A stretch of 36,149 bases of DNA from the NCBI RefSeq assembly GCF_025753815.1, contig NZ_JAOWRF010000317.1, positions 1 through 36,149 of the forward strand. Direction: 5' to 3'. The stretch is from Plectonema radiosum NIES-515. GTDB taxonomy: Bacteria > Cyanobacteriota > Cyanobacteriia > Cyanobacteriales > Nostocaceae. The notes under the pieces are model-generated. The model saw only the letters and a program-made list of their open reading frames with translations. It was not told the origin of the DNA and ran no database searches. Made by a program: the position numbers and the translations under genes. Of this stretch, positions 1 through 9,700 are shown piece after piece (position 1 is the first letter of the stretch; each line of letters begins with the position of its first letter).

Positions 1-267
1 CATAAAGACAGACTCTGTAGATTTGCATTTGAGTTTGTAGAAGAATTAGCCACAAGTTATGGATGCGAGATTATTGTTGCTAATCAAGAATCTTTATCTC
101 CCCAGCAAGAGTTAGTAGAAGATTTAATGGCAATCATACATTGCTTCTCTTGCAGATTGTACGGCTTGCGTTCATACTCCACTGATTTGAAAAATAAATT
201 AAAATTAAGTATCAACAACCCTAGACATGATGAGATATTATTAAAGAACAAAGAAACACAGTGTTGA
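1..267 (+). CDS. tnpA: IS607-type serine recombinase TnpA, C-terminal part (cut by window edge)
   Basis: The reading frame is open from base 1 and ends at TGA 265-267, giving 88 residues. It matches the end of the catalytic resolvase domain of IS607 transposases: an HKDRL motif at the start, then LSPQQELVEDLMAIIH and FSCRLYGLR, which are also present in almost the same form in the complete TnpA at 17250-17858. In the family this enzyme cuts and rejoins DNA through a serine nucleophile; that serine and the N-terminal MerR-like DNA-binding domain would lie left of the window. The stop is 10 bp before tnpB, so the two are probably co-transcribed. It has diverged clearly from the second copy, so the two elements are not recent duplicates. 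Confidence 0.88.
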   Translation, partial: HKDRLCRFAFEFVEELATSYGCEIIVANQESLSPQQELVEDLMAIIHCFSCRLYGLRSYSTDLKNKLKLSINNPRHDEILLKNKETQC

Positions 268-277
268 GGTCGAAACA

Positions 278-1354
278 ATGCTTTTATCCATCAAAACAAA
301 ATTAAAACTAAGTAAAAGTCAAGAAACCATTATGAGTAAACATGCAGGTATTGCAAGGTTTACTTATAACTGGGGTCTTGCCACTTGGAATAACTTGTTT
401 AAAGATGGATTAAAACCTAACAAATATATCCTCAAAAAGTTCTTCAATAACCACGTAAAGCCTGAGTTTGAGTGGATTAAAGAAAAAGGTATTTGTCAGA
501 AAATAACTCAATACGCTTTCGACCATCTTGGTGATGCTTTCTCTAGATTCTTTGACAAAAAAGGTGGGTATCCTAATTTTAAAAAGAAAGGACGGAACGA
601 TTCATTTACTATTGATGCAAGTGGAAAACCTATTCCTGTTGGTGGTAAATCGGTAAAACTGCCTACGATTGGATGGGTTAAAATTTACGAGGGTTTGCCC
701 CACACTACATGCACCAAAATTACAATTTCTCGCACTGCTGATAGTTGGTTTATTGCTTTCGCGTATGAACAGAAACATGAACCAACTGTTAAGCAACATG
801 AGATTGTGGGAGTCGATTTAGGTGTGAAGGAACTGGCTACACTATCTACTGGCGTTGTTTTTCCAAATCCCAAGCATTACAAGACTAATCTAGAAAAACT
901 CACTTATGTATCTAGAAAGTTTGCCAGAAAAGTTAAAGGTTCTAACAACAGATATAAAGCGAAAATCCAACTTGCTAGACATCATGCTAGGGTAGCAAAT
1001 CTCCGTAAGGACACGATCCACCAAATCACTACTTTCTTATGCAAAAACCACGCAAGGATAGTAGTAGAAGATTTGAACGTTTCTGGGATGCTATCAAATC
1101 ACAAATTGGCACAAGTAATTGCTGATTGTGGTTTCCATGAGTTTAAGCGTCAGTTAGAATATAAAGCCAAAAAGTTTGGTTGCGAAATAATCATTGCTGA
1201 CCGTTGGTTCCCATCAAGTAAAACCTGTTCCAACTGTGGTCATATTCAAGATATGCCACTCAAAGAAAGGACTTACAACTGTAGTAGTTGTAGTTATTCC
1301 ATAGATAGGGATTTGAACGCAGCAATTAATTTATCACGTCTGGCTAAGGCGTGA
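278..1354 (+). CDS. tnpB: TnpB, RNA-guided RuvC-type nuclease of an IS607 element
   Basis: The protein has 358 residues, normal for compact TnpB. The RuvC acidic triad is visible: D180 in VGVDLGVKEL, E264 in IVVEDLNVSG and D345 in IDRDLNAAIN. A four-cysteine zinc ribbon (C317, C320, C335, C338) lies between the second and third acidic residues, as in active family members. TnpB proteins are guided by an omega-RNA derived from the 3' end of the element and cut the site the transposon has left; they are the ancestors of Cas12. ATG 278 is preceded by GAGGT at 266-270 with good spacing. All catalytic residues are intact, so it is likely functional as a nuclease. Confidence 0.95.
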   Translation: MLLSIKTKLKLSKSQETIMSKHAGIARFTYNWGLATWNNLFKDGLKPNKYILKKFFNNHVKPEFEWIKEKGICQKITQYAFDHLGDAFSRFFDKKGGYPNFKKKGRNDSFTIDASGKPIPVGGKSVKLPTIGWVKIYEGLPHTTCTKITISRTADSWFIAFAYEQKHEPTVKQHEIVGVDLGVKELATLSTGVVFPNPKHYKTNLEKLTYVSRKFARKVKGSNNRYKAKIQLARHHARVANLRKDTIHQITTFLCKNHARIVVEDLNVSGMLSNHKLAQVIADCGFHEFKRQLEYKAKKFGCEIIIADRWFPSSKTCSNCGHIQDMPLKERTYNCSSCSYSIDRDLNAAINLSRLAKA

Positions 1355-1425
1355 AAGCTTACTGAGGGATAACCGCTCCCATGCTCCCGTTGAAGTAAGA
1401 AGTAAAGTCTAGCTTTGTCTAGGTT
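1240..1425 (+). ncRNA. Probable omega-RNA (TnpB guide scaffold) region
   Basis: In IS605/IS607 elements the guide RNA overlaps the 3' end of tnpB and runs to the transposon right end, with the guide taken from the flanking DNA. Here the tnpB stop is followed by a GC-rich stretch, with GGGATAACCGCTCCC near 1364 and CCCGTTGAAGTAAGAAGT near 1386-1403, that encodes no protein. Boundaries are inferred from the family arrangement; no folding was run. Confidence 0.4.
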
Positions 1426-1716
1426 TTATATAGCAGTCTAGAAAGAATAAAAACTATAGGGGGTTTACCTTTGAACAGCACAAATATTTTGGGCAATATA
1501 TTAAGCATCGGAGAGATGAAGCTCTAAATTTTAGCGCAGAATTATAGGAAAACGAACGCCAAGGAAGCTAACGCGCAGCGTCTCCCACAGGAGAAGGAAG
1601 CCAAGGAATAAGAGTTTGAGAGAGTTTTTGCGCTCATTCCTATGATAAATAACAAGATATTTTTAGTTAAAATATACGTATCTATAACTATTAATATCTC
1701 CAAAAATTAAAAATTG
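1355..1716. other. Gene-free stretch with IS tail, a palindromic repeat and the TA promoter region
   Basis: This holds the IS607 tail, then AT-rich sequence, then an interspersed repeat at 1570-1602 with a TCTCC-CACA-GGAGA hairpin. A very AT-rich segment (1655-1716) directly upstream of the toxin-antitoxin genes is the likely promoter area. No further gene is seen. Confidence 0.5.
1570..1602. repeat. Interspersed short repeat of the GCGCAGCGTCTCC-type
   Basis: It contains GCGCAGCGTCTCC followed by CACA and GGAGAAGG, forming a small hairpin. Relatives of the same design occur at 11479-11510 (inside a gene), 17164-17197 and 24304-24336. Confidence 0.5.
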
Positions 1717-2058
1717 ATGACAGCAAGTAATATTAGGCAACAAATATTTGAGCATCTTGAAGCCTTGCCTGGAGAGCAAGTAAAAACCCTCCTATTAACT
1801 TGGCTAATAGCTTCGGAAGGAAACTTAGAAGATTTTGAGCAGTTACTACTGACGACGCAAGGGACAGAAGAATCACTTGATTTTGGTGAGATTGACGCAA
1901 ACCTAAATTTTCAAACTCTCACAGAAGCCCAAATGATTAAGCAAAGCAAGTTGGCTCTTGAAGCTTATCGTCGTGAAGGTTCCGGAGTCGAACATCATCG
2001 TGTGCGGGAATGGGCAAACAGTTTAGGTACTGATGAAGAAGGTTCATGTCCCAGATAG
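1717..2058 (+). CDS. Antitoxin partner of ParE-type toxin (hypothetical)
   Basis: The protein has 113 residues from ATG 1717; a TTG lies directly before it at 1714. It is acidic, with a Glu/Asp-rich middle. I recognise no DNA-binding motif with certainty, and the call rests mainly on context: it overlaps the downstream ParE-like toxin gene by 13 bp, which is the usual arrangement of type II toxin-antitoxin operons with the antitoxin first. In this family the antitoxin binds and neutralises the toxin and represses its own promoter. The AT-rich DNA upstream would be the operator area. Confidence 0.65.
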   Translation: MTASNIRQQIFEHLEALPGEQVKTLLLTWLIASEGNLEDFEQLLLTTQGTEESLDFGEIDANLNFQTLTEAQMIKQSKLALEAYRREGSGVEHHRVREWANSLGTDEEGSCPR

Positions 2059-2336
2059 TTTGGACTCAAGCTGCGATCGCGGATTTAAACCGTCACTATG
2101 ATTTTATCAAACTTAATGATGCCGATACGGCAACACGCGCAGTACAAGCGATCGTTTCATCAGCAGAAAGTTTGCACCCAAATCCACGTCGGGGTGCGAT
2201 CGTTGATGAAGTAGCAGGTTTGCGGAAAATAATAGTGCCTTTTGGTAAATACGGTTATATTATTCACTACGCCATTCTTGAGGATGATGTGATTATTTTG
2301 CGCGTCTATCACGGACGGGAGAATCGACCTGTTTAG
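2046..2336 (+). CDS. Type II toxin, RelE/ParE superfamily
   Basis: The protein has 96 residues, typical of ParE. It starts with IVWTQAAIADLNRHYDFI, the usual opening beta strand and helix, and has the central PRRGAIVDEVAGLRKIIVPF region and the C-terminal strands YGYIIHYAILEDDVIILRVYHGRE. The final Arg-Val-Tyr-His block is characteristic of ParE/RelE folds. Family members either poison DNA gyrase (ParE) or cleave mRNA on the ribosome (RelE); the sequence favours ParE but does not prove it. The start at 2046 lies inside the antitoxin gene, so translation is probably coupled. Confidence 0.88.
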   Translation: MSQIVWTQAAIADLNRHYDFIKLNDADTATRAVQAIVSSAESLHPNPRRGAIVDEVAGLRKIIVPFGKYGYIIHYAILEDDVIILRVYHGRENRPV

Positions 2337-2690
2337 GGAAAAGAAGCCTGATAAGTTGAAATTGGCTTGTAGCTAAAAGCATTAAAATATACAAAAATTA
2401 GAGAAATTTTCTGAAAACAGTACATAATATTACAAAAAAATCACGCAGGAAAGGTAGCTAATGGAACCTTTAACAACTGGTGCGATCGCTCTTTTTCTTG
2501 AATGCGATCGCACAAAACATCACCCACCCTATCAAAATAGACACGCGAAAGTGAAAAAAATGTAGAGACGTAGCACAGAATAGTCTCTACAGGTTCTAAC
2601 GCATATTTAATTTCTACTTCTTGTGTCTAATCCATAAATTGTCGGATAATCAAGTGCGATCGCCTACTAACTTCAACTACAACAAAAAAC
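2337..2690. other. Gene-free stretch with HIP1 sites and a palindromic repeat
   Basis: It lies between the convergent parE-type toxin gene and ABC permease gene. It contains several HIP1 octamers (for example near 2482, 2505 and 2656) and one degenerate copy of the GTAGAGAC palindrome at 2562-2590. No open frame of note is present. Confidence 0.5.
2562..2590. repeat. GTAGAGAC...GTCTCTAC palindromic repeat, degenerate core
   Basis: The ends are perfect 8-bp inverted repeats (GTAGAGAC and GTCTCTAC) around an unpaired 13-base core. It belongs to the family described at 9984, 15606, 15658, 17047, 22985, 23188, 24994 and 32095. Confidence 0.7.
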
Positions 2691-3806
2691 TTACCGTCGT
2701 AAACTACGCGGATCAAGCGCATCCCTCAATCCATCACCGAGTAAATTGAAAGCCAATACCGTCAGAATAATCAGTATAGCAGGGGGCCAAATTAGCCAAG
2801 GTTGCAGTACCAAAACTGAAGCATTGCTTGCTAAAGAAAGCATATTACCCCACGAAGGATCTGGTGGTTGAATGCCTAAGCCAATGAGACTAAGTACTGC
2901 CTCTGCCCCAATAAAGCCAGGAACTGAAAGCGTTGCAGCGATAATTACATAAGTAGCGGTTTGCGGCAAAACGTGACGGAGAATAATATAAATTGGCTTA
3001 CCACCCATTGCTCGTGCAGCTTGGACAAACTCTCGCTCTTTAATTGAGAGCACCTGTCCGCGAATCACCCGTGCTAACCCAGCCCAACTAATAACCGAAA
3101 TAATCACCACAATTAGCAAAAAGCGCTGAGTGCTACTTAAACCAGCTGGTAATACTGCCCCTAAACTGACCAAAAGATAAATACCAGGAAAAGTCATCAG
3201 TACTTCAGCGAAACGCATAATTATGCTATCAGTCCAACCGCCGAAATAGCCAGAAATTCCCCCAAACAACAGACCAAGGGGAAAAGTAATAAGTACCCCA
3301 ATAATTCCAATAAATAGACTAATGCGACCACCATACAACAAGCGGCTGAATTGGTCGCGACCTTGGTCATCAGTACCCAAAAAATTGAATTTGACATTAT
3401 CGGTTGTGCCAAACAAATGCCAATTGAGTGGAATACCAGGAATTATTGTCACTTCGTCCCATTTGGGTGGTACGGGAAAACTAAGCTGAAACAAATGGTA
3501 CTCTGAACCTTGGACGAATAAACGTAAAGGTGAAGGTTTACTGCGGTCTACGATCAGTTCTCGCTGACCCGTTTCTAAATTTGTGTCTCCTTGGGTCGTC
3601 GGATAAACATGAGGACCGATAAACTGCCCCGATTTAGAAAACCAATAAACCTGAGTAGGTGGCAGGAGCGAACCATTTGCTTGTGTGATATATGGGTCGT
3701 AAGGAGCGATTAAATCAGCTCCAATTACTGACACATAGAAAACTATTAGCAAAATTGCGCCAAATCGCGCCAACGGGTTTTTCTTGAGTCTTTGCCACCA
3801 ATTCAT
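2691..3806 (-). CDS. ABC transporter permease, DppC/OppC/NikC type
   Basis: The protein has 371 residues. A first membrane helix (residues about 12-32) ends in IAPYDP, the usual signature of this permease branch. A long insert of about 100 residues precedes the FLGTDDQGRDQFSRLLYGGR motif that starts the BPD_transp_1 domain. Five further helices follow, and the cytoplasmic EAA loop is seen as FVQAARAMGGKPIYIILRHVLP, which docks the ATPase. The C-terminus, FNLLGDGLRDALDPR, is standard. Such proteins import oligopeptides or nickel together with a second permease, one or two ATPases and a binding protein. None of these is nearby, so the substrate cannot be given. The large insert is seen in many cyanobacterial versions. 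Confidence 0.93.
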   Translation of the reverse strand: MNWWQRLKKNPLARFGAILLIVFYVSVIGADLIAPYDPYITQANGSLLPPTQVYWFSKSGQFIGPHVYPTTQGDTNLETGQRELIVDRSKPSPLRLFVQGSEYHLFQLSFPVPPKWDEVTIIPGIPLNWHLFGTTDNVKFNFLGTDDQGRDQFSRLLYGGRISLFIGIIGVLITFPLGLLFGGISGYFGGWTDSIIMRFAEVLMTFPGIYLLVSLGAVLPAGLSSTQRFLLIVVIISVISWAGLARVIRGQVLSIKEREFVQAARAMGGKPIYIILRHVLPQTATYVIIAATLSVPGFIGAEAVLSLIGLGIQPPDPSWGNMLSLASNASVLVLQPWLIWPPAILIILTVLAFNLLGDGLRDALDPRSLRR

Positions 3807-3811
3807 AATAT

Positions 3812-3957
3812 TTGTGAGTTGTGAGTTGTGAGTTGTGAGTTGTTAGTTGTTAGTTCTTAGTTGTTGGTTGTTAGTTGCAAGACATGAATTATGAAACTTT
3901 TTTACTCATCCGTAATTCCTAATTCCTAACTCCTAACTCCTAACTCCTAACTCTTCT
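3812..3957. repeat. Heptanucleotide tandem repeats in inverted arrangement
   Basis: The left arm has repeats of GAGTTGT/TAGTTGT (about 3815-3878) and the right arm has repeats of the complementary type CTAACTC (about 3916-3954). The two arms could pair into a long imperfect hairpin. The right arm runs into the 3' end of the HD-domain gene and supplies its stop codon. Confidence 0.8.
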
Positions 3958-4808
3958 AAATATTGTTCTTCTTGTTGTTTTTCGTGTTCGACAACAAATA
4001 CATTTGAATAAAGATTAGCGACAATTTGTTTTCCCTGCTGTGTCAAAGACAAATAACGCAGTCCTTCTTTAATATAAGGATATACGCCATTCCAGTAAAA
4101 TTTGGCGTAGTTCTTCCGCAAATCGGCAGGAGTTTCATAACCCAAAACTTTATTCATTCCCGTTTCTTCAAACTCGTAGAATAAAGAAGTAATTTTCCGC
4201 AAGTAACGCGGGTCGCTTAATTGTCCAATCAAATCGGCAGCACGCACTAAGCCAGCAAAGCTACTTGTACCTTGATTATCGTCTGCCGCAGGCACTGGAA
4301 ACCGAGTCAATTCAATGTTACTCTTAATTATCTCAGAATCTATCAGCGTGTGACCGCCAAAACGCTCATCAATGAATAGTTTTGCTCGATCGACATGATA
4401 GGGTGTGAGGCTGGCATCCGAAGCACCAGGATGAAGAGTAATCATTTGCCCATTTTTACCTGTGGCATACAAGTTTTCTATTTCTCGGTCTTGTCGGCAA
4501 ACTCCTTTGACATAGCCGATATCATGACACACTAAGGATATAACACAATGCAACCAGTCCTCACTTTTAACACCACCCTCACGGATATGTTTGCCTCGGA
4601 GAATTTCCTGCCCCACAAGAGTGACTAAGACAGAATGTTCAACATTGTGATATAAAGCGTCACTGTTGGCAATGTTTTCTAAAGCCATGTTGCCCGCCCA
4701 AGCTATGATGTCCTGGTAGTCATTTTTGAAACAGCCGTAAGTGCGCCGGTAGCCTTCTCGAATTTGCTTGACAAAAGCATCAATCAAAATTTCGGTTGCG
4801 TTGAACAT
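3933..4808 (-). CDS. HD-domain metal-dependent phosphohydrolase family protein
   Basis: The protein has 291 residues from ATG 4808 (MFNATEILIDAF). An upstream in-frame start at 4901 would add 31 residues of low-complexity sequence and is less likely. HD-type metal ligands can be seen in LYHNVEHSVLVTLVG and VCHDIGYVKG; a middle part with PYHVDRAKLFIDERFGG and a C-terminal helical part follow. The HD superfamily removes phosphate from nucleotides or cyclic nucleotides; the substrate here is unknown. The last residues (about LGVRS) and the stop codon are encoded by the GAGTTAG heptad repeat, so the C-terminus has been reshaped by repeat DNA. Confidence 0.8.
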   Translation of the reverse strand: MFNATEILIDAFVKQIREGYRRTYGCFKNDYQDIIAWAGNMALENIANSDALYHNVEHSVLVTLVGQEILRGKHIREGGVKSEDWLHCVISLVCHDIGYVKGVCRQDREIENLYATGKNGQMITLHPGASDASLTPYHVDRAKLFIDERFGGHTLIDSEIIKSNIELTRFPVPAADDNQGTSSFAGLVRAADLIGQLSDPRYLRKITSLFYEFEETGMNKVLGYETPADLRKNYAKFYWNGVYPYIKEGLRYLSLTQQGKQIVANLYSNVFVVEHEKQQEEQYLEELGVRS

Positions 4809-5161
4809 ACTGTTATTTATTGTCAAAGTTAAATAATTGGGCAGGCATTTGCTGGAATTGAGTACGCAGATTTGTCCTTGAGCGATGATGTGCGATCGCA
4901 TTTCTGGGTCGGTATCCTCTGCCCTGATATATTGTTTCCCAGCATAGGCTATGCTCTCTCTAATTGCGCAAAGTCATTAATTGGTTTCCCCCTTGTCCCC
5001 TCTGCAAATCCCCATCCTCCAAAATATGACTATTATCATAGGTAAATTTCCGAGCCGATTCAGCCATAAGCCTAGGTGATGAGTCATAGTTAATATACGA
5101 TAATTAATTTAAAGTTTTTTTAAGCAAATATCACTATTGTTATTTGGGTACTTCTGGAGGG
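4809..5161. other. Divergent intergenic region
   Basis: This lies between two divergently transcribed genes, so both promoters should be here. The part next to the adaptor gene (5080-5135) is very AT-rich. There is a short CCCCCTTGTCCCC stretch near 4988, similar to the C-rich repeats at the right end of the window. No gene is seen. Confidence 0.5.
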
Positions 5162-6691
5162 ATGACTGTGAGGGAGGAAAAGTTTTCAGATATTGAGGTG
5201 GAAGAAGTTTCGGAATTTGAGGATGCTGACTTTGAGGAAGACCGGGTTGGCTCTCGTTCGCGTCCTTGGCTATTACCGCTATTGCTGGGTACTGGTTTGG
5301 GAATAGCGATCGCTTTAGGGGGAATCCGTTTATTAGCTAATCGTTCCGCAGGTCAACAAAAGCCGGTAGCAACTAAACCTGCCACAAGTATTGCCCCCTC
5401 GATGACAGTCACCGTCGCTCCAGTTGAAACTACTCGTGTCGCCCGTATCCTAAATACTACAGGTACTATAACGGCACGTGATTTGATTCCGGTATTACCC
5501 CTAACAAATGGCTTACAAATCAAACAAGTCTTAGTCAAAGAAGGAGATTCAGTTAAACAAGGTCAGGTTTTGGCAATTCTGGATGATTCAGTCTTGCAAG
5601 ACCAAATTCGTCAAGCAAAAGCAGATGTAGAATCAAAGCAGGCAGATGTAGGATCTCAACAGGCAGATCTAGCTTCCAAGCAAGCGGCTGTAGCCACCAG
5701 TCAAGCAAATGTGGCTTCCCGGCAAGCGGTAGTGCAGCAAAGACTTGCTGATGTGGCTCAAGCTAAGGCTAAGTTAGAGGAAGCTACACAGAATCTCCGA
5801 AGCTATCAACAATTAGCAAATGCAGGTGCAATTAGCAAGCAAGAACTCTTGACTCGGACAACAACTGTAGCGACAGCTATAGAAGCCGTGCGTCTTGCCG
5901 AAGCCAATGTTAAAAGTGCCGAACAAGATGTCTTGAGTGCCCAAGCCGGTGTTAAAAGTGCCCAAGCAAATGTCAACATCGCAAGCGCGAATATCAACAG
6001 TGCCCAAGCTGCTGTCAGAAGTAGTAATGCCAAAGTCGAACAAGTCAGAACTCAGCAGGGGCAGACTGTGGTGCGTGCCCCAGTTTCTGGACTTATCGCT
6101 GAGAAACTAGTTAGAGTTGGAGATATGGCGGGAACACCACCCCAAGCCGTCCAAAATGGAATCCAGAATGGAACTAACAACTCAGCACCCCAAAGGCTCT
6201 TTTCCATTATTAGTAACGGCAGTCTAGAACTTCAAGCGTTAATTCCCGATATTCAACTACCACAAGTTAAAATTGACGCACCCGCGCAAATTACCTCGGA
6301 TATCGATAACCGCGTGCGCTTGCAAGGACGAGTTAGAGAGATACAACCGCTGATTAATCAGCAAAGACGTGAAGCAACCATAAAAATTGACTTACCACGG
6401 ACAAATTTGCTCAAACCCGGAATGTTTGCGCGTGCAGCGATTACTAGCAATACAGCGGTAGGGATGGCAGCACCACAAAAAGCTGTATTACCCCAACCTG
6501 ATGGTAGTGCAAGTGTATTCATCCTATCGGGTGAAGACATAGTACGTGCTGTGAAAGTAGAAGTAGGAGAAATTATTATTGGTGGCAGGGTGGAAATTAA
6601 AAAAGGTGTGAAAGTAGGCGATCGCCTAGTTGTTGATGGCGCAGGATACATCAAAGATGGCGATAAAGTCCGCGTAGTCAACAGACAGTAG
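5162..6691 (+). CDS. RND efflux periplasmic adaptor (HlyD/MFP family)
   Basis: The protein has about 509 residues. An acidic N-terminal stretch is followed by one membrane anchor (LLPLLLGTGLGIAIALGG). Then come the first half of the lipoyl domain (VLVKEGDSVKQGQVLAILDD), a very long alpha hairpin built of Ala/Gln-rich repeats (QADVGSQQADL, QANVASRQAVV, SAQAGVKSAQANV), the second lipoyl half (VVRAPVSGLIAEKLVRVGD), a beta-barrel domain and the membrane-proximal domain. Adaptors of this type link an inner-membrane RND pump to a TolC-like channel; the pump is the next gene. ATG 5162 follows GGAGGG closely; TTG 5144 and GTG 5168 are alternative starts. The hairpin is longer than in AcrA, which suggests direct contact with the outer-membrane channel. 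Confidence 0.92.
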   Translation: MTVREEKFSDIEVEEVSEFEDADFEEDRVGSRSRPWLLPLLLGTGLGIAIALGGIRLLANRSAGQQKPVATKPATSIAPSMTVTVAPVETTRVARILNTTGTITARDLIPVLPLTNGLQIKQVLVKEGDSVKQGQVLAILDDSVLQDQIRQAKADVESKQADVGSQQADLASKQAAVATSQANVASRQAVVQQRLADVAQAKAKLEEATQNLRSYQQLANAGAISKQELLTRTTTVATAIEAVRLAEANVKSAEQDVLSAQAGVKSAQANVNIASANINSAQAAVRSSNAKVEQVRTQQGQTVVRAPVSGLIAEKLVRVGDMAGTPPQAVQNGIQNGTNNSAPQRLFSIISNGSLELQALIPDIQLPQVKIDAPAQITSDIDNRVRLQGRVREIQPLINQQRREATIKIDLPRTNLLKPGMFARAAITSNTAVGMAAPQKAVLPQPDGSASVFILSGEDIVRAVKVEVGEIIIGGRVEIKKGVKVGDRLVVDGAGYIKDGDKVRVVNRQ

Positions 6692-6734
6692 TTAATGCAT
6701 AGTGGGGAAAAGGGACGCTTGGACTAAAATTATT

Positions 6735-6792
6735 CCCATGCCCAATGCCCAATGCCCAATGCCCAACAACTAACAACTAACAACTACCAAAA
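6735..6792. repeat. Heptad repeats (CCCAATG and CAACTAA types)
   Basis: Four units of ATGCCCA are followed by repeats of AACTAAC, just upstream of the RND pump start. They sit between the adaptor and the pump genes of one operon. Confidence 0.75.
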
Positions 6793-6797
6793 TTTAT

Positions 6798-9700
6798 ATG
6801 TCTTTCAATATCTCGGCTTGGGCAATCAAAAAACCTGTCCCGACCATAGTTATATTTTTGATATTGACAATAATCGGTTGGTTCTCCTTCATTTCTTTGG
6901 GAATTGATACTGACCCAAATATTGATGTTCCCACGGTTTCGGTGAGCGTTAGCCAACCTGGTGCGGGTCCTGCGGAACTTGAATCGCAAGTGACGAAAAA
7001 AATTGAAGATGCTGTGGCTGGGTTAGGAAACATCGATGAATTGCGTTCTACTGTTACCGATGGTTCCTCAAAGACGATAATAACTTTTATTTTGGGTACA
7101 AATAGCGATCGCGCTACCAACGATGTCCGCAATTCTATTTCCCAAATTCGCCAAGATTTACCCCAAGATATCAACGACCCGATAGTCGAACGTGTGGATT
7201 TTGCGGGGGGTCCAATTGTCACCTACGCTGTCACATCCAGCAAGCAAACTGTAGAAGAATTAAGTAACCTCGTAGACCAAACTATCAGCCGCGCTTTGCT
7301 ATCAGTCAAGGGAGTGGGGCAAGTTAAGCGTATAGGTGGAGTTGACCGAGAAATCCGCATTAACCTTGACCCAAATCGTTTACAATCCCTAGGCATCACC
7401 GCTACCCAGGTAAACGACCAAGTACGTACTTTTAACATCAATTTACCTGGTGGACGTGCTGAAGTTGGCGGTAGCGAACAAAGTATCCGCACTCTCGGTA
7501 GTGCCAAAAGCGTCAAAGATTTGACAAATTACCAAGTTGTCTTACCTAATGGTGGTTCCGTTCCTTTATCTAGTTTGGGGACGGTAGAAGATAAGTTTGG
7601 TGATATCCGTCAAGCTGCACGGTTGAATAACAAACCTGTGGTAGCTTTCCAAGTGTTACGGAGTACAGGTAGCGTCACCGTGACGGTAGAAGAAGGAGTG
7701 AAAGCAGCCTTAGAAGAACTGCAAAAAACACTTCCCAAAGATGTGAAGGTAGAATTAATTTTTACTAGAGCCACCCCCGTGCGCGACTCCTACCAAAGCA
7801 CAATTGATGAATTAATTCAAGCCTCATTGTTGGCGGTAATAGTAATTCTCATCTTTTTGAAAGACTGGCGAGCTACATTAATTACAGCAGTAGCTTTGCC
7901 TTTATCGATTATTCCGACCTTTTTTGTGCAGCAAGCCTTAGGTTACACCCTCAACAACATGACTTTGTTGGGATTAGCGCTAGCGGTGGGTAACTTGGTG
8001 GATGATGCCGTTGTGGAAATTGAGAACATGGAACGGCACATGGCAATGGGGAAAACAGCTTGGGAAGCTTCTTTTGACTCTTCGGATGAAGTGGGATTAG
8101 CGGTGATTGCGAGTTCGGCAACTATTATTGCCGTGTTTTTGCCCGTTGCCTTTATGGGTGGTATTCCTGGGCAGTTTTTCCAACCATTTGGCGTCACCGT
8201 TGCCGTTTCCACAATTTTCTCAACTTTTGTGGCACGGATGGTGACACCGATGATGGGTGCGTATTTACTCAAGGATAAGCAGCACGGGAAGGAAGATGCA
8301 AAACAGCATCAGCGCAAATCTTCCCCTTCCTCCAAAAAGCGGCGTTTTCAACCTTATAAATCACTGTTAAAGTGGGCATTACGCCATAGATTGATCACAT
8401 TAGCGATCGCTTTCGCTTTCTTCATTGCCAGTTTGATGTTAATTCCCGGTATCCCCAAAGGTTTTGTGGATGACGGAGATGTGGGTATTTCCACTGTTTC
8501 CATTGAATTACCCCCTGGTTCCACCTTGCTAGATATCAACAAAGTCGCGACCCAAGGAACCAACCTCATCCGGCAAAATCCAGCAGTTGAAAGTGTTCTC
8601 GCTACAGAACAAATAAATTCCGCTACCCTCACCGTCAAACTCAAACCTAGGGAAGAACGAAAAGTTACTCAAAAAGAGTTTGAGGTGCAAATACGTCCTT
8701 TATTCCAGCAAATACCGGGAGCGAGAATTAGTCTCCAAGCTGAAGGACCTGGTGACAGTGGTAAGGAATTATCTATAGTTCTCAGAAGTGAGAATCCAGA
8801 CGCTTTGCTTGAAGCTGCTAACGCATTAGAAAAGCAGATGCGAACCGTACCCGGATTAGTGGAGGTGTCTTCAACTGCGAGTCTGGTAAAACCAGAGATT
8901 TTGGTAATTCCCGATCCGCAACGTGCCGCAGATTTGGGTGTAACGGTGCAATCAATTGCCCGGACAGCCTCCCTCGCAACTATAGGTGATAACGAAGCAA
9001 ATTTGGCGAAATACAATTTGAGCGATCGCCAAATTCCCATTCGCGTCCAAATCGACCCGAAAGCACGAACAGACATCAACACAATCAAAAATCTCCAAGT
9101 CCCCACTCAAAATAACACCTTGGTTCCCCTAATTGCTGTGGCAGATATCCGCTTTGGTAGCGGTCCTGCAACCGTCAACCGCTTCGATCGCGCTCGTCAA
9201 GTTGCGGTAGAAGCAAACTTGCAAGGTATCTCTTTAGGAGAAGGAGTAAATGCAGTTAACAAGTTACCTGCATTCACCAACTTGCCACCAGGAGTCACTC
9301 AGCAATCTTCTGGAAGTGCCAAAATTATGGCAGAAATCTTCAGTCGCTTTGGTACTGCACTGGGGCTGGCATTAATGAGTATCTATGCGATTCTGGTTTT
9401 GCTGTATAATAACTTCCTCTACCCGATAGCGATTATGATGGCGTTGCCCTTTTGTTTAGGGGGGGCACTCATAGCCTTGATGGTTGCTCAAAAACCCTTG
9501 GGAATTTACGCCCTGATTGGTATCGTTTTATTGATGGGAGTTGTTACCAAAAACTCGATTCTCTTGGTGGACTATGCGATCGTTAACCTCCAAGAAGGCA
9601 AAAAACAACGTGAGGCGTTGCTAGAAGCCGGATTATCACGATTGCGCCCAATTTTGATGACTTCTTTGGCAACTATTGCCGGTATCATTCCTCTAGCTTT

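Larger units (their letters stand above)
1..1430 (+). mobile_element. IS607-family element, left end outside window
   Basis: The element contains tnpA (partial) and tnpB in tandem. IS607 elements have no terminal inverted repeats and make no target duplication, so the right end cannot be fixed from one copy. It should lie shortly after the conserved-looking tail at about 1360-1420, downstream of the tnpB stop. Confidence 0.7.

Noticed and set aside
5806-6043. Minus-strand open frames within the adaptor gene
   Set aside because: They are the mirror of the Ala/Gln-rich coiled-coil repeats of the adaptor and carry no signal of their own.
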